From Hyphodiscus hymeniophilus (lineage: Eukaryota; Ascomycota; Leotiomycetes; Helotiales; Hyphodiscaceae), in assembly GCA_016508695.1 (NCBI GenBank), contig VNKQ01000014.1, forward strand, positions 868,001-932,000: a DNA stretch of 64,000 bases, read 5' to 3'. The stretch's first letter is position 1. Each line of letters opens with the position of its first letter. The position numbers were made by a program, and so were the translations under genes. The notes beneath the pieces are model-generated. The model saw only the letters and a list, made by a program, of their open reading frames with translations, did no database searches and was not told the origin of the DNA. Of the stretch, positions 47,324 to 58,835 are shown piece by piece.

Positions 47324-48302
47324 AGCAAATCAAGACGACATGACAAAGGAAAGAGAGGTCAATCACTTGCACAGCAAAGGTTAGAAAACGAATTCATAGA
47401 TAAGACGATGAGTTATGACGGAAAACAAGTCGTGCGCCATGATGAGCGACTTCGCAACAAGAGGCTAGATGATTGTTTAAGTAGTTGAATATCGTTGAGA
47501 CGCATTGGATATAAATTGATGAATGTTAAGTACCTATCAAGGGAGAATGAAAGCCGGTGTTATCGAGTATAGGGGTCGATATGGTACAAGCGAAAGAATG
47601 ATGTATGTGTACGTACTAGGTAGAAGATCAATTTGATGCTTAGCCACAATAACTGTTACCTAACAGATTTGACTCGGAAGACGCATCTACCAATTGGAAC
47701 TCTCGGACTGAGATATATTCCAATTTGAATTTGGTTTCCAATAGGTAACCCAATACGCTGTACCTCTTTGGACAATCGAAATTGCGCTTAAGCTCAAATA
47801 AGAGTTGCAACGCTGCATTCCTGGTGGTTCTGCTAGTTCTGAGGTTTGAGAATTGGGAATCGGGAAGTAAACTTATTGCCTGGCTCACCTTCATCAACCT
47901 CGCACCCAAACAAGGACGGATGCGAAGCACCTACAAAAGAAGAGGTCTTGTATTACCTAATATGTATCTGCTTCATGTTACGCTATGCTACATCTCTTTC
48001 ATCCCCATGCTTTTGTGCAAGCAAGAAGCACTCTGTTCAATATCCAGCTCATGAACCCATGTTCGTCCTCAACTTCTTCACTCTCGCAAAAGATTCGTTC
48101 CTAGGAAGTCGAATATCCCAGACCCGAAAGACCGAAAACTCCGTAGGCGCCATGTTTATTCATCAGTCAATGGTAGAAGCTCCTCCCTCGCTAAGCAAAC
48201 CAAGATAATTCGTCCTCAACCCATCCTCAACACCGATCCGTCCCATTTAACGTACTGAATCGACTCCTGTTCATCTTCATACAGGCTCGGAGCTTAGGTG
48301 TG
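47324..48302. other. Gap between convergent genes, no supported gene
   Basis: This is 3' flanking sequence of the orphan gene and of the SPRY adaptor. Open frames of up to 120 codons (47846-48208) show no recognisable features. Confidence 0.4.
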
Positions 48303-49953
48303 TCATGAAATTGAACCTTCCCCATCGACACTTTGACTTAAGCTTCGCTGCCTGGCTCTGTCCTCTGCCACCGCATCGTTATAACTCGGGATTGGAGGCG
48401 GGGTAGACTTTCGCCTTAATATCGGCGTACCCTCATCATCCGAACTTCCCTGCGAACTACCTGCATTCGATGGTTGCGGGCTCGTGTATTCTGGTGGAGG
48501 TTGTGCATGATCATGACCTGCCAGACCGACCTGTTGCTCTCTTACTGTAGCAGCGCTGGACTCAGCAGGTATTTGGTTGGATGGTATGTGTGTAAGGTGT
48601 GCGAGCGAGATATCAGTAGGTGATCGTACAGGTCCAGGACTCGTAGGCGGCCCATGTCTGAAGTTCCCACTACGAGTGCGGCCATGTCGAGGATCAGGAT
48701 AATGGCCTTGACTGCTTTGTGCACCTTCTCTGCCAGCTTCGAGCAGGATGCTCCCTTGTTCGCTGCCGTAAGGAGGAGGGGGCGCCAGACTTCCTGTCAT
48801 TGGTGCCAAGCCCCATTTCTTGACATTTGCTTCGATGAAGACGAAGCCTGATTGCCCGAAGTTCACATGCACTGTGCAAGGCCCATTCGCACCAACTGCT
48901 GGGAAAAGATTTTGGGATTTGAGACCATGGGCTACATCGTCCAATTTCTTGCCGTTTCGGGTGAAGAATATGGTCCCAGTCCGAGGTCTGTATCCTACCC
49001 CGATAACGTCTCCTTGTACGAATTGTGGTCCGTATGTAGGTCCAGTGAATGGCTGGTTATATCTTCGATGTCCAGTAGATGAGTAGGCAACTGAATACTT
49101 GTGCCAGCCTAAAGGGCTCATTAGCAACTTTTTCCTGCCCATTCAGATCAACACTACCCACCTGGTAACCTAAACAATGGATATGGTTTTGTAGCTACAC
49201 CGATGCTAATCAACGTCGAGTCTGGCTTATCGTATATCTTTGACTCCCAGTAATAGACTTCGTTTTGTTTCGGAATCGGCAGGTTCGTAAGAACAGATGA
49301 TTCGCTGTCGAAGAATTCGATCTCGGTTCTGGCCTCCACAAAGCAGTTCGCAACCTCGAGCTCTGGCTCAAACTCCCAGGCCGATACACCCTTCTCTTGA
49401 ATCGCTAAATACTGTGATAATGATATGTCGGTCGGTAAGGAATCAGGTGGATTTGCCTGTATGAAGGCTGCGGAACAACATTATCAGTAAGCATCCTGAC
49501 AGGACAGATATAGGCACATGTGAGCACCATACCTTTTGCTCTCAAATATTCAGCACGCTGCAAATCATCCATCTCCTCCAAGGCTTCCGCCTCCTCTCTC
49601 GCATACTGCTGTTCGTCGTCATATTCACCTGGTCTGCCAATTCGATCCAGGAGAATACGTCCACTGCTCGTATACCGAAAGAAGTACACGACGAGAAAGA
49701 TCAATGCAATTAAAATCGCACTTCCAAAGGAACTGAGCAATCCAATGACGACGCCGTTCACTGTCGATTCATTCGACCGCTGTATCGTCATAAGATCGCC
49801 ATTTGCGGATCCCTGGACAGACTGCCCCTGACTTGCGAGCAAATCCTTGATATTTTTCTGTACTTCTTCCGTTATGGAGGCGAGTGTTGGGGTTGAGGAT
49901 ACGATCGAGGTTGTGAGTGTCGTCTGTATCCCCCGCAGATGGTCATCCATCAT
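48303..49953 (-). CDS. SSH4: SPRY-domain Rsp5 adaptor of the Ssh4/Ear1 family
   Basis: Exons 49953-49533, 49467-49162 and 49108-48303 encode 510 residues. A single membrane segment (about 67-92, VVIGLLSSFGSAILIALIF) follows a short lumenal part. A WEFEPE motif opens the SPRY domain (about 180-345), including YYWESKIYDKP, TLISIGVATKPYPLFRLPG and the GWHKYSVAY continuation restored by splicing. The disordered C-terminus carries two PY motifs, PPPY (353-356) and PPEY (447-450), which bind WW domains. Yeast Ssh4 and Ear1 recruit the ubiquitin ligase Rsp5 to endosomal and vacuolar membrane cargo. Introns are 65 and 53 nt. Whether it corresponds to Ssh4 or Ear1 cannot be decided. Confidence 0.88.
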
Positions 49954-52579
49954 GAAGTCTGCGTGGCCCTTATCGCAGCCTCTATTCCCGCTTTCGCTCG
50001 CTCAAATGTCGTTGCTGATGCAGTATCAACTCCGGCTTTCTCGACCAGCGAGGCAGAGGAAAAGGCTCGAGGTCGATGTTGCTTTGAAGACGGTTATTGC
50101 TGTTCGTCGGTACGGGGTGGTTGGACTCGTCGCTCGGCTGGGCAAGGATTCGTTTCCAGAGTGGCGTAGTTGCGACAATGGCTGACTTTCCGCTTCCAAT
50201 TTGCTGACCGATTCGAGGGAGTGTCGTGCGAATCATCAGACTTCTCTAAGTATTGCGTCTGTCATACGACTTTTGCAATGATATGTCATGAACTATTATC
50301 AGCGAAAGTTTGCTTCCAGTCACGAGACGGTTGTTGTACGAACTGCACCGCGGCTGTTTGATTTCACTGGTACTCCATGCAGCGGCGGTTGGTTTCAGCA
50401 GACGCACGCTCTTAAGGTGTGTAGTCGTTCCTTTCGTAGCAAAGCCGGGATTCAACCTGGCAGGTAATAAGAAAGAGAAGGTGGGATTGTTGGACTCTCT
50501 CGTCTCAAAGTAATATGGTATTATACAATTCTCTTGTTGTTGACTTGAGGGAGCACTGAGACTAAAGGGGCGGAAAATTCCCTCGCTGATGCAAGGCCAC
50601 TGAGTACTTCCCCCATGCGAAGAGCTTGTCAAAGAGTTATTGAATCATTCCAGTGTTTGATTATCACAACGAATACTATTGATTTGGAGTTCCAGGTAAC
50701 AGTCATACCCTGCGCCAGTTTCCAGGCTTACTAGGATGAGAAAAACGGTGTTCTTAATCGCGATATCACCTTATCAGGGTCGTAGCCGATCGTCGTTGCA
50801 TTCTTGCCAGAATCATTGGAATGCTTCAAAGGAAGGGCCAGAGTTTGTCGAGATTTCGAGGGGAGGCGTCGCAAAAGTTTGAGTCATTCGCACCTATAAT
50901 TTGCGAACGTAGACATCGCCAGGAGTTGTTGGGAGGGAGGTAAGGTTTGGGCAACCTAATTTACGTCCGGCGCCAGACTCCTGCCTGCTTTTTGAGTCTC
51001 TCAATTAAACCCTAATCTCAGTGAGAATGAAGCTGCTATATTCCAACCAGACAGAATCTCGACTCATTTTCACCGTCACCTTTCCCACTCCATTGGCCAG
51101 CGTGAGGCTGTGTTCTCCTCCTCCCATGTATGGCATTCGTCTGCGGGAGACCCAGATCCCCAAGCGCCATCGCTACTTTCTTGTTGCTCTTATTCCAAGT
51201 TGCAGTACTCAGTACTGTCTCCTTCTCATCTGCATGGTGTATTTAGACTCAGATTCCTTACAAGTAAAGCTCGGGAAGACCTAGAGCTGAAGATACAGCT
51301 TCCATTTCGATTACTTCTGATTGACTCAGTATATACTTAGCCTGTGGGATAAAGCTCCAGTTGCAATATACTAGCAGATACTGCCATTCAAGTGAAATAA
51401 GTAGCGCTCTCTGTCCTTAGTAAACGGCAACCTTGTTGAAGTTTTCAGTTGTGACGACGTCCTGCTGGGAAAGTAGACGGTTCGGTCTCCGCCGTCGTCC
51501 ACGATGAGAGCTACGAGGTATTGCTCTCCAAAGGCATACATATCTATTGTTGCGGAGGCTTCAGCATCATGTGGGTAATCTCTACGCGGCTGACAGGCAC
51601 GCTACTCCGAGGGGGCCAAGATCAGTGAGTATCTCAAGGAGGGGCATCTCATGGAGTGCCACTCCTGGGCTCAAGGTCAGTGGGTATGGAGGTGGCCCTA
51701 ATCATTGTAGAAGAGATGGTTGATAACATCATAGCAGCTCACCCGAGCGTTGCCCACATTCCCAAGGAAATCTTCCTCAAAATCATCAATCTCAGTTATA
51801 TCAAAAATATGGAGGCATCCCAATCCTCGATAAAAGGGCAGTATGCTCCATTGTGATAGACTTATAACCCTCAGATGATCCCGATAGAGTAATACAGTAC
51901 GTCAAGCTACTCGTATTCAACACGAATTGAGCCTGTCGCGAAGTCGAGAAGTCAAATTACAACATTTTAAGTCTAACCGCATAAAGCTAATAACCAGCAG
52001 TATTCATAAAACACGGAGCTCAAAGATTTGACCAGTTTACGCCATCAGGGTTGAGCAGACTTTTTGACGTCAATTTCGACGTCAGTGTTAGTAACTTGAC
52101 CGAGCCGTAGGTAGTCCCAGCACCATCAAATGCATCATTATTGCGGATAGCAATCGAGAACCGGCGACGCGTATTGGTATTGACTTGGGCTTTGAACACG
52201 CATGGATTGAACCGCGAGTAGGTGGACTGGTACAGAGATATATGGAGATGGAGGGTTTTCGCAGGAACATTCCCATTATATTTCCTCGACCCCGTCATAC
52301 CTTCCCTTTATCAACGAACAAACCCCAGAACATATTGTGGATCGCATCAATGGAAGGATTTGCCCATTTGAATAGGGGCTTGGAAGTTCAGGAGGAGTGG
52401 GCTCGAGGAGCTTATCCGGTAAGATCGGGGCAACTTACTGCGTATGGGCGATGACTTTTCTCAAGAGCCACCAGCTGCTCGACCCGGGTGTCATTCAGGT
52501 AAACCGAGTGTCATAGAATTCATTCTCTAGCTATGCAAACTGTTTTATTTCTACAATGTCTAATATCTATATTCAGCTA
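49954..52579. other. 2.6 kb gap without a supported gene
   Basis: The first part is the presumed promoter of the SPRY adaptor. Further on, several short open frames look like eroded coding sequence. A minus-strand frame at 52020-52298 has a protein-like composition, and the plus-strand frame ending at 52454 contains EEWARGAYPVRSGQL, faintly like the end region of FAD-dependent amine oxidases. Neither has an intact gene around it. Confidence 0.4.
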
Positions 52580-53530
52580 TTACTGTCCATCTATCTTGGG
52601 CTTGACGAGCTTCTTGGCTTCTGAATTCTGACCGACAGCCTCATTGTAATCAGGCCTTGGAAGCTCAAGCCCTTCGGTCAATCTGCCATAAGTGATTCCA
52701 CCAAGGCGACTCATTGGTCTCAAGACCTTCAACTTTATCAGCCATGCGCTCTTTCAATCACTTCAGGCACTTACAGCAGGATCAATGATATTCTTTTCCT
52801 CATTGATAGCATCCTCTCTGACCCAGAACCTGGTTCCCTCAACGATAGCAAGTACTCCAGTCTTCTTTCCTGGTGTACCCTTGCTTTCAAACTCCCTCGT
52901 ACTCTCTAACTTTGCCTCAACCGAGAAGACGGCTTCCTTTACTCTGCTCGCCTTGACCGTTGTACAAGCCGCGGGCGTCAGGCCACTGAAAGCCCATTCA
53001 CTCTCCCCGTATGGCGCATTGATGGCGCAAGCATTCGCAGCTTCAATGAAATGCTCTGAAATGATATTGACAACACACTCCTCACTCTCACTCAAGTTCT
53101 TTAGAGAGTCCTTGGCATTATCAAACCCTCCGGCATAACCAAGAATGAAAAGAGGCGGATCATGATTGATCATCTGGAAGTAACTGAAGGGCGCTAAGTT
53201 TGTACTCGATCCGTCCTTAGATCTCGTCGAGACGAAGCCGACAGGTCGGGGAACGATACCGCTGATCAATAGTTTGTAATTGTATGTTGCAGGGCGGCCC
53301 TCTTCGTATGGATCGATTTCAACGTGGTTCTTTTCGAGAGATGCACCGCCATCGTTACCCCCATCTCCGTATTGCCAGTCTGGTTCGAGGGTCTGTTTCA
53401 AATTCCATTGCAGCGACTTGTCCCAGGGTTCTCGACTGCTCTCGACTTTCTTGAAGTCTGGATGTGGATTGCGCTGGATAGCTTTTTCGGCGTCCATTCG
53501 ATCCTGGACGCTGGAGGAGGTGGTCGACAT
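52580..53530 (-). CDS. Flavin-reductase-like FMN-binding protein
   Basis: Exons 53530-52775 and 52726-52580 (48 nt intron) encode 300 residues. The split-barrel FMN-binding domain starts near residue 70 and includes PRPVGFVSTRSKDG (about 94-107), NLAPFSYFQM and DPPLFILGYAGG. The spliced end reads LRPMSRLGGITYG, which is conserved in this fungal family. Such proteins are annotated as flavoprotein oxygenases or flavin reductases acting with FMN; the partner and substrate are unknown. I chose the ATG at 53530 (MSTTSSSV); the frame stays open to 53665 but that part is not conserved-looking. It is divergent from the hydrolase gene at 54247. Confidence 0.85.
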
Positions 53531-54246
53531 TGTTTGAGTAGAGGTTACGAGAGAGATGTGGTTTCCTGTTAACATAAGCTCCTTTGAATCGTCCGAAGCA
53601 GTTGAGCCCTCAACTACTTGCAATCGAGAGACCTCACAATGTTCCTGGCTTTCGATGATATCCACTGCGCTGTTGTCCTGGTTTCCGCAATTTCGGAAAG
53701 CATATCGGTATTTGACATCATTGAACCGTCTCGAGCCGCTCCCTCACTTGACCCCGCAAAACGGGCAATTGCGATAAAGAGATAAGACGAAGGAGGAGTC
53801 AAAACCTACATAGGACAAGAGATCCCGCTGCCATTGAGTGTCCTTCAAGAAGAAGTTTACACTTCTAAGTTCCATTCCTAATTCATTCCACAGCGAAAGT
53901 TATTACAGCAATCTTCTTTTTGTTAGCAGGAGATTTCCTTGGCCCATGACCCCTGACCCCAAGTGTCTAAATCGGCTACGACCATACACTGCTAAATCCT
54001 CTTGAGAAGTCACGTTCGCAGAATAACTTCTTCCCACTATCGAGTGTCCGACTTATTAGAGACTTAAACAGCTTCTGAGAGCAGATACCTTTGCTGTTCT
54101 GACCTGAAGTCCATACGGACTCGAATTGAATTCCCAGTTGGCAGTCGTTGGTAACACAACATCTATAAGAATCACCTACCACCCCAGTACGTAGAACTAA
54201 TGTAATAATAGGATCGTCCCTTTTTTATTTTGCCAGTAAGCGAATA
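53531..54246. promoter_or_regulatory. Divergent promoter, flavin-reductase-like and hydrolase genes
   Basis: The 716 bp gap would serve both genes. No strong motif or open frame was seen other than the 45-codon extension upstream of 53530. Confidence 0.4.
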
Positions 54247-55625
54247 ATGGAAGGAGTCAGGACTTTTAAGCTCGGAGATTGGAATCTCCAGTGTGGTCAC
54301 ACAATCCCAGATGCACATATTGCATATAAGACCTTTGGTGATTCCAAGTCTCCAGCAATCATTTATCCATCGTGGTACTCTGGTGGTTCGTGAAACCATA
54401 GCGTCTTCATCCCCGAAAGATTGACTTTAATGTCTGGATCGCTCAATATGCTTTATAGATTCGGACTTGTATCTCTCAGTCTTAACTTGCTAACTCTGCG
54501 TAGCCATTGCTGATAATGAATGGTTGATTGGAGAAGATCAAGTCTTAAGCCCCAAAAAATACTTCATTATAGTCACTGCTCTTTTTGGTAACGGCCAATC
54601 AACTTCTCCATCAAACTCAAACATCAAGCCCTTCCCAAAGGTCACCTTCTTTGACAATGTTCGAGCCCAGCATAAACTAGTGACGGAGCACCTTGGGGTT
54701 AGGCATGCTCGTGCAGTCTTAGGATGGTCCATGGGAGCTGGCCAGACTTTTCGTAAGTTGATGGGAAAGAAACCCTAATTCGGCTCTCTTGGGAGCAATT
54801 AAACTTGAGACATGCATTGAGGATGATTCTCTTTTGAAAGAAGAAATTACTGACTGCCACGTTACCCAGAATGGGCAACAAGCTATCCCGACTTTATGGA
54901 CATTGCCGTTCCATTCTGCGGTGCGGCAAAGACTTCTTTGCATAATCAGGTTTTCCTTGAAGGCGTCAAGTCTGCCCTGCTAGGTGCCAAAAAACATTCT
55001 TCAGCCGGTTCTAGCAAAGACGGTCTCCTCCCCGAGGGAGAGAACTATCGAGTTTGGACTGTTGAGGAGAGGGAAGTCGGATTAAAAGCTTTCGGTCGGG
55101 TCTATGCTGGGTGGGGTTTTAGTCAAGCCTTCTACCGAGAAAGGCTGTATGAGAGTGTCCTCGGCTTCAAGGGGTTGGAAGACTTTATGAAGAACTTTTG
55201 GGAAACGTGGGCTCTTTCGAAAGGTGGTTTGGATCAGCTCGGTCTTGATTTTATTGTACTGACAATGAACAGACCCCGAGAACCTACTCGTTATGCTCTA
55301 TACCTGGCAAGCTGGAGACTGCTCGATGCAGGAGCCATACAATGGGGATTTCACAGCAGCCATGCAAGCAATTAAAGCTAAGACCCTTGTCCTACCAGGC
55401 AAGACAGACTTGTATTTTCCGTGAGCCTCTCGTGTTGGAATAATCATACTCCAATTAACCTTTTCTAGACCTGAAGATTCTGAGATTGAGGTTGCCAATA
55501 TGAAACCTGGAATCGGAAAGATGGAAGCTTTTCCATCGGTATGGGGACATTGGGCTGGGGGACCAGGTGATAGCAAGGATGATGTTCAATGGCTGAATGG
55601 AAAGCTTCGGGAGATTGGCCTTTAA
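54247..55625 (+). CDS. Alpha/beta hydrolase of the homoserine acetyltransferase type
   Basis: Exons 54247-54385, 54504-54752, 54870-55223, 55273-55420 and 55469-55625 encode 348 residues. The order is IAYKTFGD, the oxyanion region around YPSWYSG, ALFGNGQSTSPSN, and the nucleophile elbow GWSMGAGQ with Ser122. Then come AVPFCGAAKT, LPGKTDLYFP with the likely catalytic Asp, and WGHWAGGPG with the catalytic His. The family resembles MetX-type homoserine O-acetyltransferases, but many fungal members are general hydrolases or acyltransferases of unknown substrate. All four junctions restore conserved sequence, so apparent frame changes are introns. The first two introns are long (118 and 117 nt). 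Confidence 0.85.
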
Positions 55626-56046
55626 ATTGGCCTTTGAACAAGCAGCCCTCGATGAGGGTTTTGGAGCTCAAATGCTGTAGTAGAGTGGATGGAAATTAAC
55701 TCAAGTAATCAATCAAGGAACAGCATTGCAATTTGCCCTACTAAATATTTTCAAGAGAGCCCAGTTGCTCTGATTGCTTGGAGACTATTACATCGACTTC
55801 GTGCAGGTCTTCGGATCCATAACGTAGTGAGGATAAAACTTTGGCTGAATGTTCCCCTGTGTGTCACGAATAAGGGCGTTAGACCAATCCAAAGCTTTCA
55901 GAGACTGTAAGTGAATTTGAGATGTTGTAAAAGCTGAACATGTCTCTATCAGCTTACACGTGATCACGCTTCCCTTGCAGGAGAACCTCGCGTCTTTCAA
56001 TTCGAAGCTTGCAAATTCCCACGACGTTGCACACTCAAAGATCAGA
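55626..56046. other. Intergenic and PAC4-like promoter
   Basis: A CACGTG box lies at 55957-55962, 85 nt before the next start codon. Nothing else is supported in these 421 bp. Confidence 0.45.
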
Positions 56047-56557
56047 ATGGCAACCATTCACGCACCGCTTGTGGAAGGGTTGGTAAATACCATCGAGCTT
56101 TCCTTTCCAATGCCGAAAGCTCCAGAAACACGAATCCATCTGCAGCTCACGATCCAAACTACCTCCCTGCTTCTATTTCTGACAACGCCTTTGAACAGCA
56201 ATATATCCGAGGCCGCGCCTTTGGGATCGTTCGTTTACGCGCTACCAGATGTATTTTATCTATTTCCATTCACTCAGTCAAAAGGAGGCATTGCTGACTA
56301 GCTTCTAGAGACTAAACCCAGGCCAGACACTGTCGACACCGCTTTACACCTACGAAACCTCCATCGAGTTTACAACACGTCTGGCTAGGCTTTTGGCACG
56401 GAAAACTGGCAAGCCTGTGTATGTAGGCAACTCAATAAGCTTTGCGAGTGCTGGAATGGGAGGCACGGTTGAAGAGGAGATGGAAGGGTTCAAGAAGGTT
56501 GTCGAAGTTGTCATGAAAGAGGCTAGAAAGAGCGGCCAGCTTGTCAATGGCCATTGA
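56047..56557 (+). CDS. Proteasome assembly chaperone 4-like protein
   Basis: Exons 56047-56250 and 56309-56557 encode 150 residues. IHLQLTIQTTSLLLFLTTPL, LGSFVYALPD, TTRLARLLARKTGKPVYVGNS and TVEEEMEGFKKVVEVV match the PAC4 fold and its C-terminal helix (human PAC4 carries a comparable ARKTNKQVFVS / EEM pattern). With a PAC3-type partner it would help assemble the 20S proteasome alpha ring. The 58 nt intron has a GTATTT donor, and the junction gives PDRLNPGQTLSTPLYT. Fungal members are divergent, so I leave the gene symbol blank. Confidence 0.72.
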
Positions 56558-58835
56558 TGCAAGGGAAGTGCTTCCCAATTTCTGTGATATGAGTCCATCA
56601 TGGAACGATGCCACATTCACCCATTTGGCTGTGTCACTCTACGAGCAAGGCTACTACCAAACACAAGACGGCTTCGAAAGATCGGCTAGGAGGTCGAGTT
56701 CAATGGGTTTCCGTGTCCGGCGAAACTGAAGCATTATCGTTGCAGGTCTTGACAGCTTTTTTGTGTGGATTTGTCCAGGATCTCGGTGTCACTGTCTACC
56801 TTGAGTGATGGGACAACTGACGGACATGACCGTACTCTTTCTTGGTCTTGGTTCTGGACAGTCCCTTGAGACTTTCTTCTACGATTCCGTCACACAGTGA
56901 GGCAAGATAGGAAGTCTAGATCGTCTCTAAGAGAGCAACGGAGAGCACTAATTCGAACCGGAAACTCCAAACAATAAGATCCTTCGGTCTGATGCTGACC
57001 ATGGCTATTCCTAGCGATTTGGACGAATGACTGAGGTACGATGCCTTCTTTGTCGAAGTGCGAGGTCGGAAATGCCGGAAATAGTTGGTCTCATGCAGAG
57101 GCTCCCCGATATTATGTTGTATTGCAAGGCTTTCTCATACGGATACTGAGGTATGATGGGTTCTGTGTCGAACATCGAGGTTGGAAATACCGGAAATAGT
57201 GGTCTCGTGCAGAGGCTCCTCGACGTGTGGTAATGCAAGCTTTTTTCATACGGATATATTTCGCGCCGTACAAGAGAACGGTCTTGTGCACCCGTCGCTT
57301 TTACGTGTACCACCAAACCAATCTCCTTCCCATCGTGAACCTTAGACATGCGCTGTGGCTCCTCACTTCAACCAAACAAATTTGCTTCCGCTTCTTTATA
57401 GTGCACCTGACATGAAGCATCGTCGATCTCACGCAAATTGAGTAAAAGACTGGCTCTTGAGTTGATATCTTAGTCAAAGTTATTACTCTGGCATTGCAGC
57501 TCCGAGGACGACCAGCAATAGCCTATCTATGCAAGACGTGTCAGATATCCAATAAATCAATGGGACCCTGACTTCAGACCTGCGTCCTACTGTGCGGACT
57601 CTGGCAATTGTTCCCGCAGGCCTACGATTGTAAACACTCAATCACCCGGCTACTGAAGACCAGAACCCATAACGCCCATCTTAACTGAGCGCAGGGGCTA
57701 GTGAAGAAGCAAAGGGTGCCTGCATAAGGAGGATTCTTGCAGCATTCTCGAATAATCACAAAAAGTAGTCTGCCCAATTGCTAGCTTCTAGAAACAGCAA
57801 CCTATCCTTACGCAGATTCCTCGGAGTAGTGAGGGTTTCACCATATAGAAAGCCAAGAAAGTCTCCCTTCCAGACGAGCGACTTCTCCGGAGTGATGAAC
57901 TATCGCAACTGTACTTGCACATGGCAATGTTGCACTGCCTCATCATACTGGTGGCGAGGATGATACCTATGAGATTCTCGTAAATACATAAGAGCCTAGC
58001 TAATGGTGCATTGAGTTCATGCACAAGCTCTCAAACATTCAATAACTCTGAACGCTTCGGCGCCTGAAACACTGCTCTTCTACTTCTCTTGCTGGTTGGC
58101 CCTTTCCAAATTTGACTCTTTGAGACCGCGGTAGAGGCATGTCTTTACCTCACAATCTTTGAGTGATCAAGCTATTGGAAGCAGGTTGATAGGCAGGCCT
58201 TGTTAAGAAGCAGCACGTTGAAAGGCCGCCCACTGTTGGTTGATCAAAGGCGGTGTCAAAATCGACGTCAAACATTTTCGCTTGCACGTTGATTGCCGGG
58301 GCATGCGCTCTGGCTGGCGAAACGAATCCATTTCGATTCTTGAAGACCTGGTTCTACGACATCAGCTCTCAATTTAGATTCAAGACCAGAAGACTGGAAC
58401 GTGTTACACGTTTCTAAAGCCCTGGTTGCCCGCAGGTCTCTATCTGCCCTACCCGCCTACGCCCTCAAAGCGAACCAAACCTGTGTTTGCTACACCCCAC
58501 TCGCCTTGATCTGTGAAAATATCCCCTCTTTGCAATCGTCACGCCACAAGTCAACAGAGCGATTTACCCAGTGATCTGTGGCTCGTAAGTCCATATCCAT
58601 GCTATCTTAACTGGTCTTGCAGCTCAAGATGTGCAACAAATATTCCGCGAAGAGCCCAGCTGACCCCTCGGTTTATCCTCAGATGTCGAACGAAACCCTT
58701 TAACGTACCACAAGCCACCTTGTGCGACCTCAAAAGCCTCACTTACCACCAGAAGCGGCATACCCGCAGACTGGGATCTCTTGAATCACCTGAGGAGGGC
58801 TATTGACGGGCTCTGGGAGTCAAATGACAGCGACA
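56558..58835. other. 2.3 kb gap with a 115 bp tandem repeat
   Basis: No supported gene. The main feature is an imperfect tandem repeat at 57030-57255. Upstream of KAP104 the last 400 bp are C-rich and pyrimidine-rich, probably promoter and leader. Confidence 0.45.
57030..57255. repeat. Imperfect tandem repeat, two copies of about 115 bp
   Basis: Copy one is 57030-57144 and copy two 57145-57255. Both begin ACTGAGGTA and end CATACGGAT. They share long blocks (GGAAATACCGGAAATAGT-type, TGCAGAGGCTCC) with scattered substitutions and small indels. A minus-strand frame of 112 codons (57349-57011) stays open across both copies. Confidence 0.85.

Noticed and set aside
55224..55272. Apparent frame change in the alpha/beta hydrolase
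   Set aside because: A 49 nt GT-AG intron gives SKDPENLLVMLYTW, which fits the family. No frameshift is needed.
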